Shown: positions 31,815-43,398, counted from the stretch's first letter. The stretch is 64,000 nt of DNA from Micrasema longulum (GCA_022494885.1 JAGVSM010003730.1:186001-250000), one strand, 5' to 3'. Numbers and translations are program-made. Notes: a model not told the origin generated them from the letters alone.

Positions 31815-33420
31815 AATTTATATCATCACTTTCTCAGGGTCACCGCATGACCTTATCGGAGCAGCACTTAAATTGGAGCATTTCCGTAAAGATGTTCAGC
31901 AGATACTCGCGGAAGGTCTGCGGCTGCCGGGTCCAGTGGGTTCTTGTTTTGACCTGACCGGGTCGTGACTACACCAGATCCTCAGATACTGTCACGTCAC
32001 GAGTTGCGTCTTTCGTGAAGGAAGTACTTCTTCACTTCTTTCTTTAATGGAATAATCCAGAAGTGTCAAGATTAAAGTGCTTCTCACGGACCTCAAATTG
32101 ATATCATTTACGTAAAACAAATCAATTAACAGTATTGATCATTTTAATATCACCTTGGGATGATTTCGTGATTCACGTAATAAATTTAATTAAACGTGTA
32201 TATAATAAACTTTTTGCAGATTGTAATTCCGTGAGATTTGAATTCAGGTTGATATTATATTTCCATATAAAGTTTCATCTTATTGAAATTCAAGATTTCT
32301 TCTGAATACTGCTTGTTTTAATGACACCTTCGTACTCTTTCGTTGATTGTTTCGTATTTTTTTAAGTAAGCACCAAATTCCGAGTTAAAAATTATACGAA
32401 AGGCTATGAATGAATGAAAAAAACGCGTAACAAAAATAAATTATTATAAGTTTAAACAAAACATTTATTTAATGAGTCGTTATAAGTTGAAAAAAAAACA
32501 AACAAACAAATGCACTTTGATAAATAAGATAGTAACATAACTTTTGTTAGGTCAGATCAGGTCACCGAACATATGTTTATATTTATTCACGAAATAGCAT
32601 AAACTGAAATAAGTCACTAAGATTATCGGTAAGTTGGAACGAAACAATCACAAAACTAAACTGGTTGTTTGAATACTTAAAAAAATAAAGTAAAGTTGCC
32701 ATTTGTATCGGAATAAAATCGACTTAACCGGCTTTCGGTCACTATATGTTTGTCTGCGTTGCGTCCTTCACACAGCAATATAAACACAACACTAATAGCG
32801 TCGCTTCCGTTCTGACACAGAAACTAAATTCTTGGAGTAACAAAGAGACCGGTGTAACGGTTTTGTCCTATTCCGACCCGAATGTTGCATTTTTTTAATT
32901 CAGAAAAATTGATAATGTTCATTGAAGTCGTTTTATGATCTTAACTCATTTTAAGGTTTTTTTGAGTTAAGTCGTTTTCGTTCTAAAGGTGTGATATGTG
33001 AAACTGAAGAAAAAAACTGGGGGAGGGGGTTGTTTTCATTGTACATACTGCTTGGTAAAAACAGAATTTATTGGTAATATTTGGCTAATTTATGTAAGAA
33101 ATCACCTCAAGAGAGCTTTGCAATTCCATACATAAATTTACATTCTAACTAAGCTAAATATAAAACGTTCTGATTTTGATTGAGGGTATGATAAGCGAAT
33201 GAAGTGTGATTTTAGTTAAGATCTGTACTGACTTGTAAATCTTATTCCTTATAATTGTAAAATGGTATATCTTCAGGAGTAAACAATCGGGAAATTTAAC
33301 AATAAACCGAAATTATATTGATATCTTCATATAAGCCGATGATTATTTTTTAAACAGCTTGCCTTCGAAGAGCAGTAACTTCTTAAACTATATTTTTCAA
33401 TTATTATAATAAACATACTT
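31815..33420. other. Stretch with no recognised feature
   Basis: The patch 31840-32040 is less AT-rich and unmatched in the window. The remainder is AT-rich, without recognised genes. Confidence 0.45.
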
Positions 33421-33456
33421 GTATAGTTTCACTCCACTTTTATTTTTTATTTTCTC

Positions 33457-33495
33457 CAGTGACCGGGTTTCGTCGTGACCGACATCATCAGACTG
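33457..33495 (-). ncRNA. Candidate hammerhead ribozyme, second family
   Basis: Minus strand: stem I CAGT, CTGATGA, extra T, stem II GTCG-GTCA-CGAC, GAAA, stem III ACC-C-GGT, cleavage-site C, stem I ACTG. Stem I pairs four bases and stem II four with a tetraloop. The sequence is unlike the 17-kb and PLE motifs outside the core. A degraded relative is at 16518-16556. Confidence 0.55.
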
Positions 33496-33529
33496 TATTT
33501 TTACTTTGTTTTATATTTAAGTCGTTTTT

Positions 33530-33775
33530 TTCGACAACATTCAAAATTTACAACGAAGAAAAAATAAACGAATTTGATATGAATAGGTCATTTAGATACC
33601 AAAATAATATAAAAGTTCCTAAATTTCACACAAGTCAGGGTCAAAATAGTTTTGTTTTCAAAGGAACAAAAAAATATTATAACCTCTCTAATGAAATAAA
33701 ATCTATTAAAACGAATATGTCAGTAAATAAATACAAAGTAAATTTAAAGAAAATTTTTGAACCCGAGTAAAAACA
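33530..33775 (+). mobile_element. Non-LTR retrotransposon C-terminal tail
   Basis: The frame reads RYQNNIKVPKFHTSQGQNSF, VFKGTKKYYNLSNEIKSIKT and KYKVNLKKIFE. The pattern TxxGQxSFxxKGxKxxNxLPxxIK...FKxxLKxxL is the usual end of LINE RT proteins. The ORF's first codons come from the neighbouring unrelated motif, so the ATG at 33459 is not a real start. Confidence 0.6.
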
Positions 33776-34011
33776 GTATTCTATTTTAATTACTAATACT
33801 GTCTAATTATTTTTTGTTTTTGTTTTTATTTCGTATATTTTTTAAAATGTATATTTGAAATCATATAACTGCAAATTACTAAATAATTATAACAGCGTAA
33901 ATCATTCTCCAAGCACAACAGCTTATCTCTTTTTTGTAAAGTAACAGTTATAACATATATATAAAAGCAGATTGTAATAATTAAAAATAATATAGATCAT
34001 TTTATGACGAT

Positions 34012-34330
34012 ATTTATTTATTTATTTATTCACACTCTTTATCAAAATACAATTCCATGTTCACTTTGCCCAGCTAACAAGGGTACATACCCCGTTCCAA
34101 GCTAGGCAATTACATTTTAATATATTATAATAGTTAACAAATTAATATAGAGCTCAGACAAACAAAATATAAACTTATTTGGATACACATTTTGATTCAT
34201 ATACACACAGACATACACATATATATACACACATATATATAAATATACACATGTACATACACACACACGTACATACACCCATGCGCATACACATACATAC
34301 ATTCATAAAAACATAGACAATTTATTTATG
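34012..34330 (-). mobile_element. LINE 3' end fragment
   Basis: It begins on the plus strand with TATTTATTTATTTATTTATT, the complement of an AAATA tail. It continues TCACTTTGCCCAGCTAACAA and GGTACATACCCCGTTCCAAG. The inner part becomes a CA/TA microsatellite. Confidence 0.5.
34190..34310 (+). repeat. Imperfect (CA/TA)n microsatellite
   Basis: Alternating ACAC, ATAC and ATAT words run across about 115 bp. The 61-codon minus-strand ORF here (rich in Val, Tyr and Cys) is only a product of the repeat. Confidence 0.8.
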
Positions 34331-34539
34331 CGAAACTTCATGGTTGTCATCTATAAATTTATATTTTTTTAAATTATTCCTTATTTTTTATATTTTATTT
34401 TTGACATCCAGTAAGGTTCTCCAATCCGTGGCATGCATCAACTTTTCTGACTCCCTACGACCAATGTCATGAAAGAAAGTGATATATATACAAATATAAA
34501 TCACTTTGCTATCACAGCTTCCCATATAACTTACTATAA

Positions 34540-34640
34540 TGAATCTCTTCACAATAATACAGGTTTCAGGTTTTCACTAAAATCAACAGATGGAATAATT
34601 TAAGAAATAAGGATATTCATACATATGCAAAATGGCGAAT
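34540..34640 (-). mobile_element. Family E fragment fused to SINE-A
   Basis: AATCAACAGATGGAATAATT and GCAAAATGGCGAATGTTA are minus-strand E body. Homology stops at GTTA, where a 5'-truncated SINE-A begins. Confidence 0.55.
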
Positions 34641-34800
34641 GTTAGACTCACGGACCAAATATCTGTGGTTCGAATCCCACTCTACCCCAACTTGATTCCA
34701 TTTTCTAATAGTAAGTTATTTACAACTCGTTGAAAATGGCCCTCAAAATTAAATATTTGGGTAAATAATAAGAACGCAAATATTTCTTTTTTTTAAAATA
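34641..34800 (+). mobile_element. SINE-A copy, 5'-truncated
   Basis: Starts at GACTCACGGACCAAATATCT, in the middle of the tRNA-like head, and keeps box B GGTTCGAATCC, CCACTCTACCCCAAC and the full tail GTTGAAAATGGCCCTCAAAA. The first 30 bases of the head are missing, so box A is lost. Confidence 0.8.
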
Positions 34801-34854
34801 TATATATAATATATGTTTATATGTCATTTAAGATTATATAAATTTTTGAAAACA

Positions 34855-35122
34855 AGGATAGATTTTCAGGCGTTTAGTATGTAGGTGAAATAATTCAATT
34901 ACATGAATCTCACCCGCGTAAATAAAGATTTCAGCTCTTTAACTTCACAAACGCCAACAGATGAAAGATTTGGAGGGATATAATGTTCAAATATGGGCAG
35001 AATGGCGAATGTTACAGGGTGTAAAGTGGCCACATAAACCAACCAATGACAGGTCATAAGTCCTGCAAATGCCTGGTCTTCTATATTCTTCCATGTTCTC
35101 CATCTCTGTTCTAATATGTTTC
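34855..35122 (-). mobile_element. Family E repeat
   Basis: Minus-strand E from TTTTCAGGCG through AGGTGAAATAATTCAATTAC, ATGAATCTCACCCGCGTAAA and GACAGGTCATAAGTCCTGCA to CCATCTCTGTT. The second inverted end is absent. Confidence 0.75.
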
Positions 35123-35769
35123 TTTACAATATTATAATAACGTTAATTACTCGGGCCTCACAATCATTAATCAGTAGTCAAGATGAGGAAAATACCCAAT
35201 AAAATATATAAAATTAGAAAATCATGCATAATTACCAACATCAAAAATTAATAACATCACAATTTAACTGATAAAAATTTGAAACCAATATAAATGTTAA
35301 TCTTGACCCCAAACAGAGGACTCAAAACAAAATTAGCTTTATCAATGTACGAATAGGAATCGGATTTGTATACACATTTATTGAATGAATTAAATAATGA
35401 GTAATAGTAGATATCTGTCTTCGTTAGCTGCTGTCCGGAACTTCATAATTGGAACTCTCACAAATTAGAACTCTCGATTCCAGCTAACTGTAAACGGACT
35501 CCCTGTTAGTACCGCGCCAGAGTGCAAGTCATCTAAAATGAATGCATCTCGTTGCTTATGGTAATAAATAATGGTGATTTAAACACTTCCATTAATTTAA
35601 TTTTAAAGCTGATTCAAGGGTAAGGAATAGTCAATAATAGACCACACAAAGACAGGAATGCCCAAATAAATCAACTGATCAGTTAGTTTACTCGTAAGGT
35701 TAGAAACTCGATAGGCTTATTCGACGACAATATAACCAGACGAAAATAACATATTACCTAAATGTTTCA

Positions 35770-36165
35770 AATGGTTCACTAGGGATTTACATAACAGAAA
35801 AATATCAGCTTGAAAAAATTCCCATATTTCCTAGATTTAAAAAGTAATAAATGGCCTACCCCAAGGATTTCACTTGGGACCTATTTTATTTATAATCTCT
35901 ATAAATTGTATTTTCCAAATGTTCAATCATGTAAAATATTTATTTTCGGGCATTTACCTCAAATTTGATAGATTTTTAAATAATACTGAATATTTTACCC
36001 TGCAGATAATTCCAAGCGAAATAAATTTGTAGTTCATAATAACCACAAATATCCCACATAGATTAATTAACTGTGGCATTTTAAAAAATCCCATTATGAT
36101 TCTTAGACTTTGTTCATTCTCCAAAAATGTACAAACATAAAATTAGCATTATTTGTTTAGTTATA
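35770..36165 (+). mobile_element. LINE RT palm-domain fragment, degraded
   Basis: The plus-strand frame from about 35780 reads WFTRDLHNRKISA, a stop, then INGLPQGFHLGPILFIISIN. This corresponds to the WxxSYLxxRxxxV and GVPQGSVLGPxLFxIxIND box of non-LTR RTs. It is one of only two RT-palm pieces I see. Several stops follow, and the YADD box is not recognisable. Confidence 0.6.
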
Positions 36166-36234
36166 TTTTCGTAACTTTTTATGTTCATTGTAAAATGTTT
36201 GTGTGATTACATAAATAAAATTATTACGGAAATT

Positions 36235-36712
36235 GATTAACGGTCAAAACGAAATGCCGATTATTCAGCTTTTGTATAATGCCAGTACCCCTATATGGAT
36301 TATATGGATGCGAATCTTGGCACCCTTCCAATTCTCAAAACACCAAACTTCTGAGTTTTGCTCTGAGAATAATATTAGGTACAAGGTGATTCGATCGAAG
36401 TCTGAGAACGGACGCAGCAGCTTTCTACAACGAGCGTCTTGAGGGTGCGGTGGTGGACCTGGCTTGGACACGTGCTGCGCATGCCTGAGGAGAGCCTCAA
36501 CCCAAATTGCATCTTCTTTAAACCTGCGGGCTCGCGCCGTCCTGGATGGCCGTCGATGACGATCTTTCGACTTTATTCGGCGGAACTAAGGGGCGCTGGA
36601 TTAACATGGTAAGAGACGAGAGTGTTGGCTGGCGATAGGGTCTCCTGGAGGCAACTAGTGATGTCCACATGCTCCATTAAAGAGCGAATGTGGAAAATAA
36701 GAAGAATATGGG
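36235..36712 (+). mobile_element. RTE-like LINE C-terminal fragment
   Basis: Across frames: VPLYGLYGCESW, then WLGHVLRMPEESLNPNCIFF, KPAGSRRPGWPSMT, and near the end SIKERMWKIRRIW. These are the YGSESW, WLGHVLRMPxESLPR and FxPxGxRRxGRP landmarks of RTE-like tails. At least three frameshifts. The block 36430-36620 is GC-richer than the surroundings. Confidence 0.75.
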
Positions 36713-36734
36713 AATAGCAAATAACCGTTATATG

Positions 36735-37170
36735 GGATTTTATTTATTTTATTTGGGTAAAAAACAACAGTTTTTGCATATATTGTGCACAGAAAATAAG
36801 AATACATATAAACGAAAATTGTGAAAACAGTCAATAAAAATTTTCCACAGTGGTGTAAGCTATTGATTAAGTACATTATCGGTATCAAAATAAAGCAATT
36901 AACAATTATTAGGCACTTAGAAGTTGCAAATAAAATAAAAATACATATACTTATTTACAGTTATAAAAATAAAGTAAATAGAAACAATATAAATTTAAAG
37001 AATAAGAAAATAAAAAAGTTATATATAAATAATGTAACAAGTACAAAAATATAATAATGAACATACGAGTACATACATAATTACTGACATCGTAAAACTA
37101 AGCGGGTGTACTGGTCTATAAGGAATCTTTTATATTTCATATAGGAGAGATTAAAAACGTCTGCGTGACT
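36735..37170 (-). mobile_element. LINE 3' end fragment
   Basis: Starts TTTATTTATTTTATTTGGGT on the plus strand (complement of a tail). At the far end the minus strand reads LSSHADVFNLSYMKYKRFLI, like a LINE C-terminus. Family is uncertain. Confidence 0.45.
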
Positions 37171-37179
37171 GGAGAGATG

Positions 37180-37960
37180 TATTTATTTATTTATATGCGC
37201 TTATTGGTCAAACGACATGTGGTTTTCATTATCTTTCTTTCCCGTCAATTTTTTTAAATTAAATTTTTCACTCTATAAACCTATAAGGCTCTGTTTGAAT
37301 ATTTTATACATTAAAAACATAATTTAGGGTTATTGGCAGACATTGAAATTTGATAATGATAAATTATTTAATGCACGCCATCGGCCCAGCCTCGCTCCCA
37401 AAGAAAACGTTTTTAAATAGAATAATCGTGTACACGCCCTGATACCAACTGCAGTTATACGATATATTATAAATAAGTTACGATTCCGAACTTGAAGATA
37501 ACCACAGACGTGAACCTTACATAGATGGGCGCAGTTGTGAACCTTATACAGCCATGATCATTGTCGTGCGTGCGCAATTTAGCTCAAGTTTAGACTCATT
37601 AAACTGACACTGCTCATTGTGAACTAAACTTTATCTTTAAACCGATGACTATTATGATGCTCGTAAGTAAATAATACATATTCCGTATCATGAGAACCTG
37701 TGATTCATTATTTTTGTCTTAACTGTTATACGTAGAACCTACGTACATAGTTTGTGCAATGTGGACGTTGTATATTAAGTCGATAATTGACTAACTTTAT
37801 TTCCAATGTAAAATCAACATTTCACATTAGAAATAAAGTCAGTCAAGACTGGACTAGTCTTAGACAGTCTGAAGTCTGGACCACCATTTTTTTTTCTTGG
37901 GACCAGGTGCACAAAAAAGTTTATGACAAAAATCATTAAAGTCAAACAATTGCTGCGTTT
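37180..37960. other. Stretch with no recognised feature
   Basis: A short TTTATTTATTTAT run at 37180 may be another LINE tail. Nothing else is recognised. Confidence 0.4.
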
Positions 37961-37964
37961 TCAT

Positions 37965-38155
37965 CAAAATGCAGTTAGTTAGACGTCTAAACCGGCGTTG
38001 TGGGTTAGATTCCCCCCAGTTTAAAGATTTTATTTTTTTCTCAATTGGTCTGGGTATTGTGGTGTATTTTTCTTAACCTTCTTCCATATTCCCTCTTTCC
38101 CACCTGCTGACAAACCTCTAAATAGAGGTTTAGTGGGCTAATCCTTAAAAAAAAC
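37965..38155 (+). mobile_element. SINE-D copy
   Basis: Head GCAGTTAGTTAGACGTCTAA, decayed box B GGGTTAGATTCCCCCC, then the tail CCCACCTGCTGACAAACCTC and TAAATAGAGG, ending in AAAAAAAA. This is the most complete SINE-D tail. Confidence 0.75.
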
Positions 38156-38321
38156 ACAATTCAGTTCAGTGAAAAAAACAAATAAATATTTACAAAAAAT
38201 ATTGTACTTTTAAATGACTGTTAGTGTTTTCTAGTAGTGTGTTATGAAAAGAGGTTTCATGGATTACCATATAATAATGAACTTATGTGAACAAAATAAA
38301 CTAAAATAAATTTTGGATTGA

Positions 38322-38505
38322 GTTGTGGTCCCGTGGCTAGTGTCTCGGACTCACGGATCGAAGGTCCGTGGTTCGAATCCCACTCTACCCCAACTTGGTT
38401 CCCATTTTCTAATGGTGAGTTATTTACAACTCGTTGAAAATGGCCCTCAAAATTTAAAATTTGGGTAAATTATAAGAATATTTCTTTAAAAAAAAAAAAA
38501 CATTT
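38322..38505 (+). mobile_element. SINE-A copy, reference quality
   Basis: Head GTTGTGGTCCCGTGGCTAGT, CTCGGACTCACGGATCGAAG, perfect box B GGTTCGAATCC, CCACTCTACCCCAACTTGG, then ATTTACAACTCGTTGAAAAT, GGCCCTCAAAATT and an A-rich end. Boxes A (TAGTGTCTCGG) and B are both intact, so it may be young. Confidence 0.9.
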
Positions 38506-38509
38506 CATT

Positions 38510-39315
38510 ACATAAAACCAAAGCAAACGAACAACAAATGTAACCCGCAGACACTCCTTGGCTTTGCGGGACCAAAAATACTTTATTTTTACTAATGTTA
38601 AGGTATGTATTTTTTTAAGTACATACTTATTTTTTTAAGTAAAACAATACATTTAGATCATTTTGACGAAAATAGAAAAAAAAATAAACCTGGTCGTTGG
38701 TATTCCTAAATAATAAATAGGTACCGCCTGCATACACCTTTTAATTTATTAACTAAATTTCTTAAAATCAATGTATTCGCGATTATTATTTTTCGTGATA
38801 CCTAAATAAACGCATTTCTTTTATTTATCATCCACGTAGGTTCATAGATATTTTTTGCTCAGTCGTTAATTTATAAATATAATTTGTTATATTTTTAAAT
38901 GTTGTGAACTAAATACAATCACATGACCTTTAACACTATGGGAAAAGAAGAAAAGAATGATGGACGTTCCATTATTTCTGTCTTCTGATAACTGCTTAAA
39001 ACGGTAATACTGCGCGATTGTACTCAAAACTGGAGCAAATTCCAACAGATTAATGCCAAAACGTGCTAAAGTCTAAATTCGAGGCAGCATTTAACTTGAG
39101 TAACATTGACGTTAACTGACATAATGAAAATGGAAAATGACTATCATATTTTAGGTCAAAAAGCCTTAAAACAATTCATAAGCGGTAAGCTTAAAAGCTA
39201 AAACTATTTACATATATCCTGTCTGCGTATATCTTTTAGCGCTAAAGCATCGATGTAATATGAATCATTAACGTTCATACATACAATAAATAATAAAAAT
39301 ACCTGAGGGAATATT
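38510..39315. other. AT-rich stretch with no recognised feature
   Basis: Nothing is recognised. Confidence 0.45.
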
Positions 39316-39319
39316 TTCG

Positions 39320-39410
39320 TCAATGAGCCTTCTTCAGCCTTGTTCTCTCCACTGCTGGATAAAGGCATCTTTCAAAAGTTTCCACACCTTTCTACCCTCC
39401 ACTTTTTTCA
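39320..39410. mobile_element. LINE-like relic (CACTGCTGGATAAAGGC block)
   Basis: CTTCTTCAGCCTTGTTCTCT and CCACTGCTGGATAAAGGCAT, then CTACCCTCC, resemble a widely dispersed insect repeat block (CTGCTGGACAAAGGCCTCCC). This rests on memory of such repeats; no other copy was seen here. Confidence 0.35.
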
Positions 39411-39414
39411 TAAA

Positions 39415-40185
39415 TTAATTACTTGCTATCAATCATTAATAACTTAGTATTATGAAATAATAGAAACAACAAAATAGCATCAATAAAAATGTATAAAAAT
39501 ACATATTTGACATGAAAAGGAATGATATCTATCCAAGTAACTATTATAGTAAAATTAAATTACCATATGACAATGGTATGGCCATCATCCAGTTTATGTT
39601 TTGTGTATTATTGGTAACAATGTTTTTTAGGTAATAATAAAGTAATTATAGTTTTCAACATAGACAGGATTGTAGGCTTAGTGGAGGCTTAGCGGAGGCG
39701 GCGCTAGAGTCACAATTTTTTTTTAAATGGCACAGGAATTTTGTAAAATTAAGTATCCATAATTTACTGTTTGGTTGCTTACATATGGACGGCGGAGGAG
39801 TGGCGACGGCTCTGGTTTGTCTGATCGGACTTGTTTCTCCCGGTTTACTAACAAGCTAATGAACTAACACACCCCGAGTCATTTAGAATCGGGAAAATTA
39901 GATTAAGGGCGACAATTTTTTTTATGTATACCAAGGTGCACTGGCGATACTAAAAGCAGTAAATGTAAATTCTAAATAACGAGAATCTTTTATGAACAAA
40001 AAAATTTAACTGATCTAAAAGAGGCCATAAGACCTCTAAAACGGATACGGGTAAGTAGTGGGGCTTTCAATGTAATCGCATCCCTAATAATTCTTCAGGT
40101 TTTTAATTTTTTTCACATAGTAAAAAAAGATTAATAATAAAAATAACGTGACCTCACTGGTTACCCGTACCGAAGACACTTAACA
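39415..40185. other. Stretch with no recognised feature
   Basis: Nothing is recognised. Confidence 0.4.
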
Positions 40186-40189
40186 ATAT

Positions 40190-40600
40190 ACTTTTTTTTT
40201 ATTTGAAGTTTATTTGTTAACCCTTACGGATTATTACATTAATTTTACAAAAAATATACATAATTTTTTATTTATACTCTGTTGTTGATAATTATATTTT
40301 TAACGCCTTTTGAAAAGTTTGTTTGAGTCTTTGGTTTAGTTTTGTATGGTAGTTTATTGTATGATTTAAGTCCCTGATTTATTAGTCTCGATTGTCCTTG
40401 TCTTGTTTTGGAATATTGTATGTGGTATTGTTCTGATATTCTTGTATTATGTCCATGTTTATTATATTTTTTCCAGTTTTAGTTCTTCGTCTACAATAAT
40501 ACTAGTGCTAACTTATGAATAAATTTTAAAGATTCTAGTTGAAAAAGTTTGTTCACATTTAATTGTTCAGTTTATTTAAAAGGTTCTTTAGTTGGTGTTA
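40190..40600 (-). mobile_element. LINE C-terminal tail
   Basis: The minus strand reads YHIQYSKTRQGQSRLINQGL, KSYNKLPYKTKPKTQTNFSK and GVKNIIINN. TRxGQxRLxxxGLKxYNxLP...FKxxVKxxI is the end of a LINE RT protein. A poly(T) start at 40192 marks the complement of its 3' tail. Confidence 0.6.
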
Positions 40601-40969
40601 ACATGTGAAAATAAACAATGAAGACTTAATATACTGAGATAATTATTCAAATGTTCAGACAGTTTTACACTCTACGTATTTATGTTAAACTATATTATTT
40701 ATATCAAAAAACGAACAATAAAAGAACATACACATAACACAAATGTTAAAAATTGTGGAGCAGTTGATTCAATATTGGTTTGAGCGAATGAGACAATGCA
40801 TTTTACTTCTACCCAGCTCTACTATCAATTTTTTACAGCCTTTTTGAGCATTTTTTCGTTACTAATTGTTTTACTAATTTGTTACTTAATGTCTGTATTT
40901 TATAAATATTGATAGAAATAAGCTACAGGGCTTTTAAAAACTACTGGATCCTCGGAATGAAAAATTTAT

Positions 40970-42060
40970 TCAATAAATAATTGTATTATTAATAATAATA
41001 AAAATAATAATAATTATGGATAACTTATATAGCGCCATTTTCGTAATATAACACCTCAAGGGCGCTTTACAAAGTGATTATATAAAGATATAAATTTAAT
41101 TTTAACTTTTTAATTTAAGAAAAATAATGTACTTTTTCATATTACTTTTCCACCACATGCTAAGAATTTATTCAAATGATTTAGAGAACAAGTGAGTTTT
41201 AAGTTTCTTCCAAAACATCACTTCACTCTTACAGTTTCGGACCTCTGCTGGGAGAGCATTCCATGCCGTAGGGCCTGCAACCGCAAATGCGCGTTCGCCG
41301 AATTTAGTGCGCTGTTTGCATAGAGGTATAATAACTTTTTCTTTCGACATAGATGTAGCTGATCTAAGCGTAAGACGTCTGTCAGCTAGTTCATCTGGAA
41401 TGCAGAGTTCCCTTAGATATTCTGGAGCAGAGTTGCGCAGTGACTTATACATAAGCCAACAGAGTTTGTATTCCACCCTCTGTGGAAAACGTAGCCAGTG
41501 CAATTCCCGAAGTAGTGGAGTAATATGACTGAATTTAGAGATTCCAAAAATAAGTCTCGCCGCGGCATTTAGTACAGCCTGTAGGTGAGTCATTTTATTC
41601 ATTGGTAGACCTGCGTAGATACCATTACAATGATGGACTCTAGACACTACAAACGCATTTATTAATTGACGGGCGGCATCAACTGGCAAATTTTTGCGTA
41701 TGCATTTAATCTGTCTCAGCTAGTAAAAGCATGAACTTATCGTTCTGCTAATTTGAGCGTCAAGAGAAAGGTCAGAATTCAGGATGACTCCCAGTAGTTT
41801 AACGGTGGGTAAAGCGGTACTCCTTACATCGGGTAGTGCCGTATCCTGGATCAAATTCTGTCGTCTGGCTGAAGCAATCCATCCGTTTTAGATGGATTAA
41901 GTGTTAGTCTATTTTCAGCTATCCAGTTTCCTATTTTCTCAATGCATCCATTAATCAAATCAACAAGCCCATTTCTCTCGCTCGGTTAACATTAAAAATA
42001 AATCTGCGTATCATCTGCGTATCTGCGTATTTACGTATCTACGTATCTACGTATTAAGAA
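40970..42060 (-). mobile_element. L2/CR1-like LINE, RT C-terminal half
   Basis: The longest open frame of the window (173 codons, 41689-41168) reads RQLINAFVVSRVHHCNGIYA, VLNAAARLIFGI, HITPLLRELHWLRFPQRVEY, KLCWLMYKSLRNSAPEYLRE and FGERAFAVAGPTAWNALPAE. Upstream, across a stop and a frameshift: LLGVILNSDLSLDAQISRT, CIEKIGNWIAENRLTLNPSK and the catalytic YADDTQIYF at 42021-41995. The 3' end has the L2-type GTAAAGCGCCCTTGAG and GGCGCTATATAAG hairpin followed by an (ATT)n run. 5'-truncated exactly at the YADD box. Confidence 0.9.
42019..42056 (-). repeat. Eight-bp tandem repeat grown from the YADD codons
   Basis: On the minus strand TACGTAGA-like units (TACGTAGATACGTAGATACG, TAAATACGCAGATACGCAGA) run into the YADD codons TACGCAGATGAT. 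About five imperfect units. Confidence 0.6.
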
Positions 42061-42474
42061 CGTGACTATTTTGAAGGTGCATCTATCCATAAAGCAAACG
42101 TAACCACCATTAATTTTGATGTTCATAACGGTGCAAAGAGCAATAATTCGTTATTTGACCCAGAAGAGTGAAAAAACGGATCTGCCTACAAAAATAATCG
42201 CTAAATAGCTTTAGTAATTCTTGACACTATTGACCCATTCAGAGCCGGTAGAGTAATGATAGGCACAGAGCATGACAAGCACAGTAAGTGGGTTCTTAAC
42301 CCGTTGGCTGCATTTCTTATTGTTATTCTTCGGTACGCGAGCACGTAAACTACATACTGTGTAAATGAAAGTAATGTTTCTTTTATTATCAAATTAAACG
42401 TTTTCCAAAAATATTTTTAAAATTGTCAAATTTATCATTGGAGTTCTAAAAACATAAAATAAAATATGAAACTT

Positions 42475-42935
42475 TCTTTTTTTTTTTCATAGTCTTTATT
42501 CAATAAAATATACACATTATTACAATATTAATACATTGTAAAGAAAACAATGTATTAAAATATGTTTTGTCCCGATAAACTATTCAATATTAGTTTGTCA
42601 TCGGGTGCTCAGACATTAGTTTTAATTAATAATTAAATAAAAAGAGCACAGGCATAATACTGTATGCGTAAAAAAAATAAAGATAAAATAAAATAAAATA
42701 ATGAACAAATAAAAATAATTAAAAGAAAAAAAAAATTAGAAAATAGAGTAAAGTAATACAATTAAAATTAAAGAATAGCAATTTACTTGAATATATTTTA
42801 TGTATAGGAAAAAGGTTAAACACATGTATAAATAGTGTGTGCTCATAAATGTAATCAAAACAAGATAAAAAATAAAACAAAATAAATCGAAAATTTCAAT
42901 TCCTATCTACAGTTTCGCTTAAACTTCAATTTTCG
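42475..42935 (-). mobile_element. LINE 3' end fragment
   Basis: Poly(T) start, then CATAGTCTTTATTCAATAAA, GTTTTGTCCCGATAAACTAT and AGTTTGTCATCGGGTGCTCA. The last 90 bp repeat at 57-150. Family not determined. Confidence 0.5.
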
Positions 42936-42959
42936 CTGAAAACTAGGCAAATATATATT

Positions 42960-43152
42960 TTTTCTTTAAAAAAAAAGTGTTTGCTTTCTTATGATTTACC
43001 CAAATATTTCATTTAAAGGGCCATTTTCAACGAGTTGTAAATAACCCACTATTAGAAAATGGGAATCATGTTGGGGTAGAGTGGGATTTGAACTACGGAC
43101 CTTTAATCCGTGAGTCCGAGACACTAGCCACAACCACAACCCGATTCGAAAT
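42960..43152 (-). mobile_element. SINE-A copy
   Basis: The minus strand has GGTTGTGGTTGTGGCTAGTG, CTCGGACTCACGGATTAAAG, CGTAGTTCAAATCCCAC, and the full tail ATTTACAACTCGTTGAAAAT with GGCCC. Box B has two mismatches. Confidence 0.85.
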
Positions 43153-43319
43153 ATTTACTATAATTTTTTGTAAAAAGAAGCACCCAAAACATGATTAATT
43201 TCACTCGTGTAGTCCTTAATCTTTTGTTAGCGACATATTTATAAAAACTATTAGCCAAATAAAACCAAAGTTTTACAATGGAACATAAAAAAATGGGTTA
43301 TATTGTTTTCTGAATGTGT

Positions 43320-43398
43320 GATTAGTGTCCTGACATAGAGTCGGGTACGTCTTGAAACCAGTACAAATAGAAAAATCAGTAAGTAGTTTTATGCGAAC
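43320..43398 (+). ncRNA. Degraded hammerhead-like block of the 17-kb type
   Basis: GTGTCCTGACATAGAGTCGG, GTACGTCTTGAAACCAGTAC and AAAAATCAGTAAGTAGTTTT align with 17461-17526. CTGACGA has become CTGACAT, so it should be inactive. It shows that the block is dispersed beyond the foldback element. Confidence 0.5.

Noticed and set aside
34117..34302. Minus-strand ORF rich in Val, Tyr and Cys
   Set aside because: Low-complexity product of a CA/TA microsatellite.
41307..41528. Plus-strand ORF of 73 codons
   Set aside because: It is antisense to the L2-like RT frame at 41168-41689.
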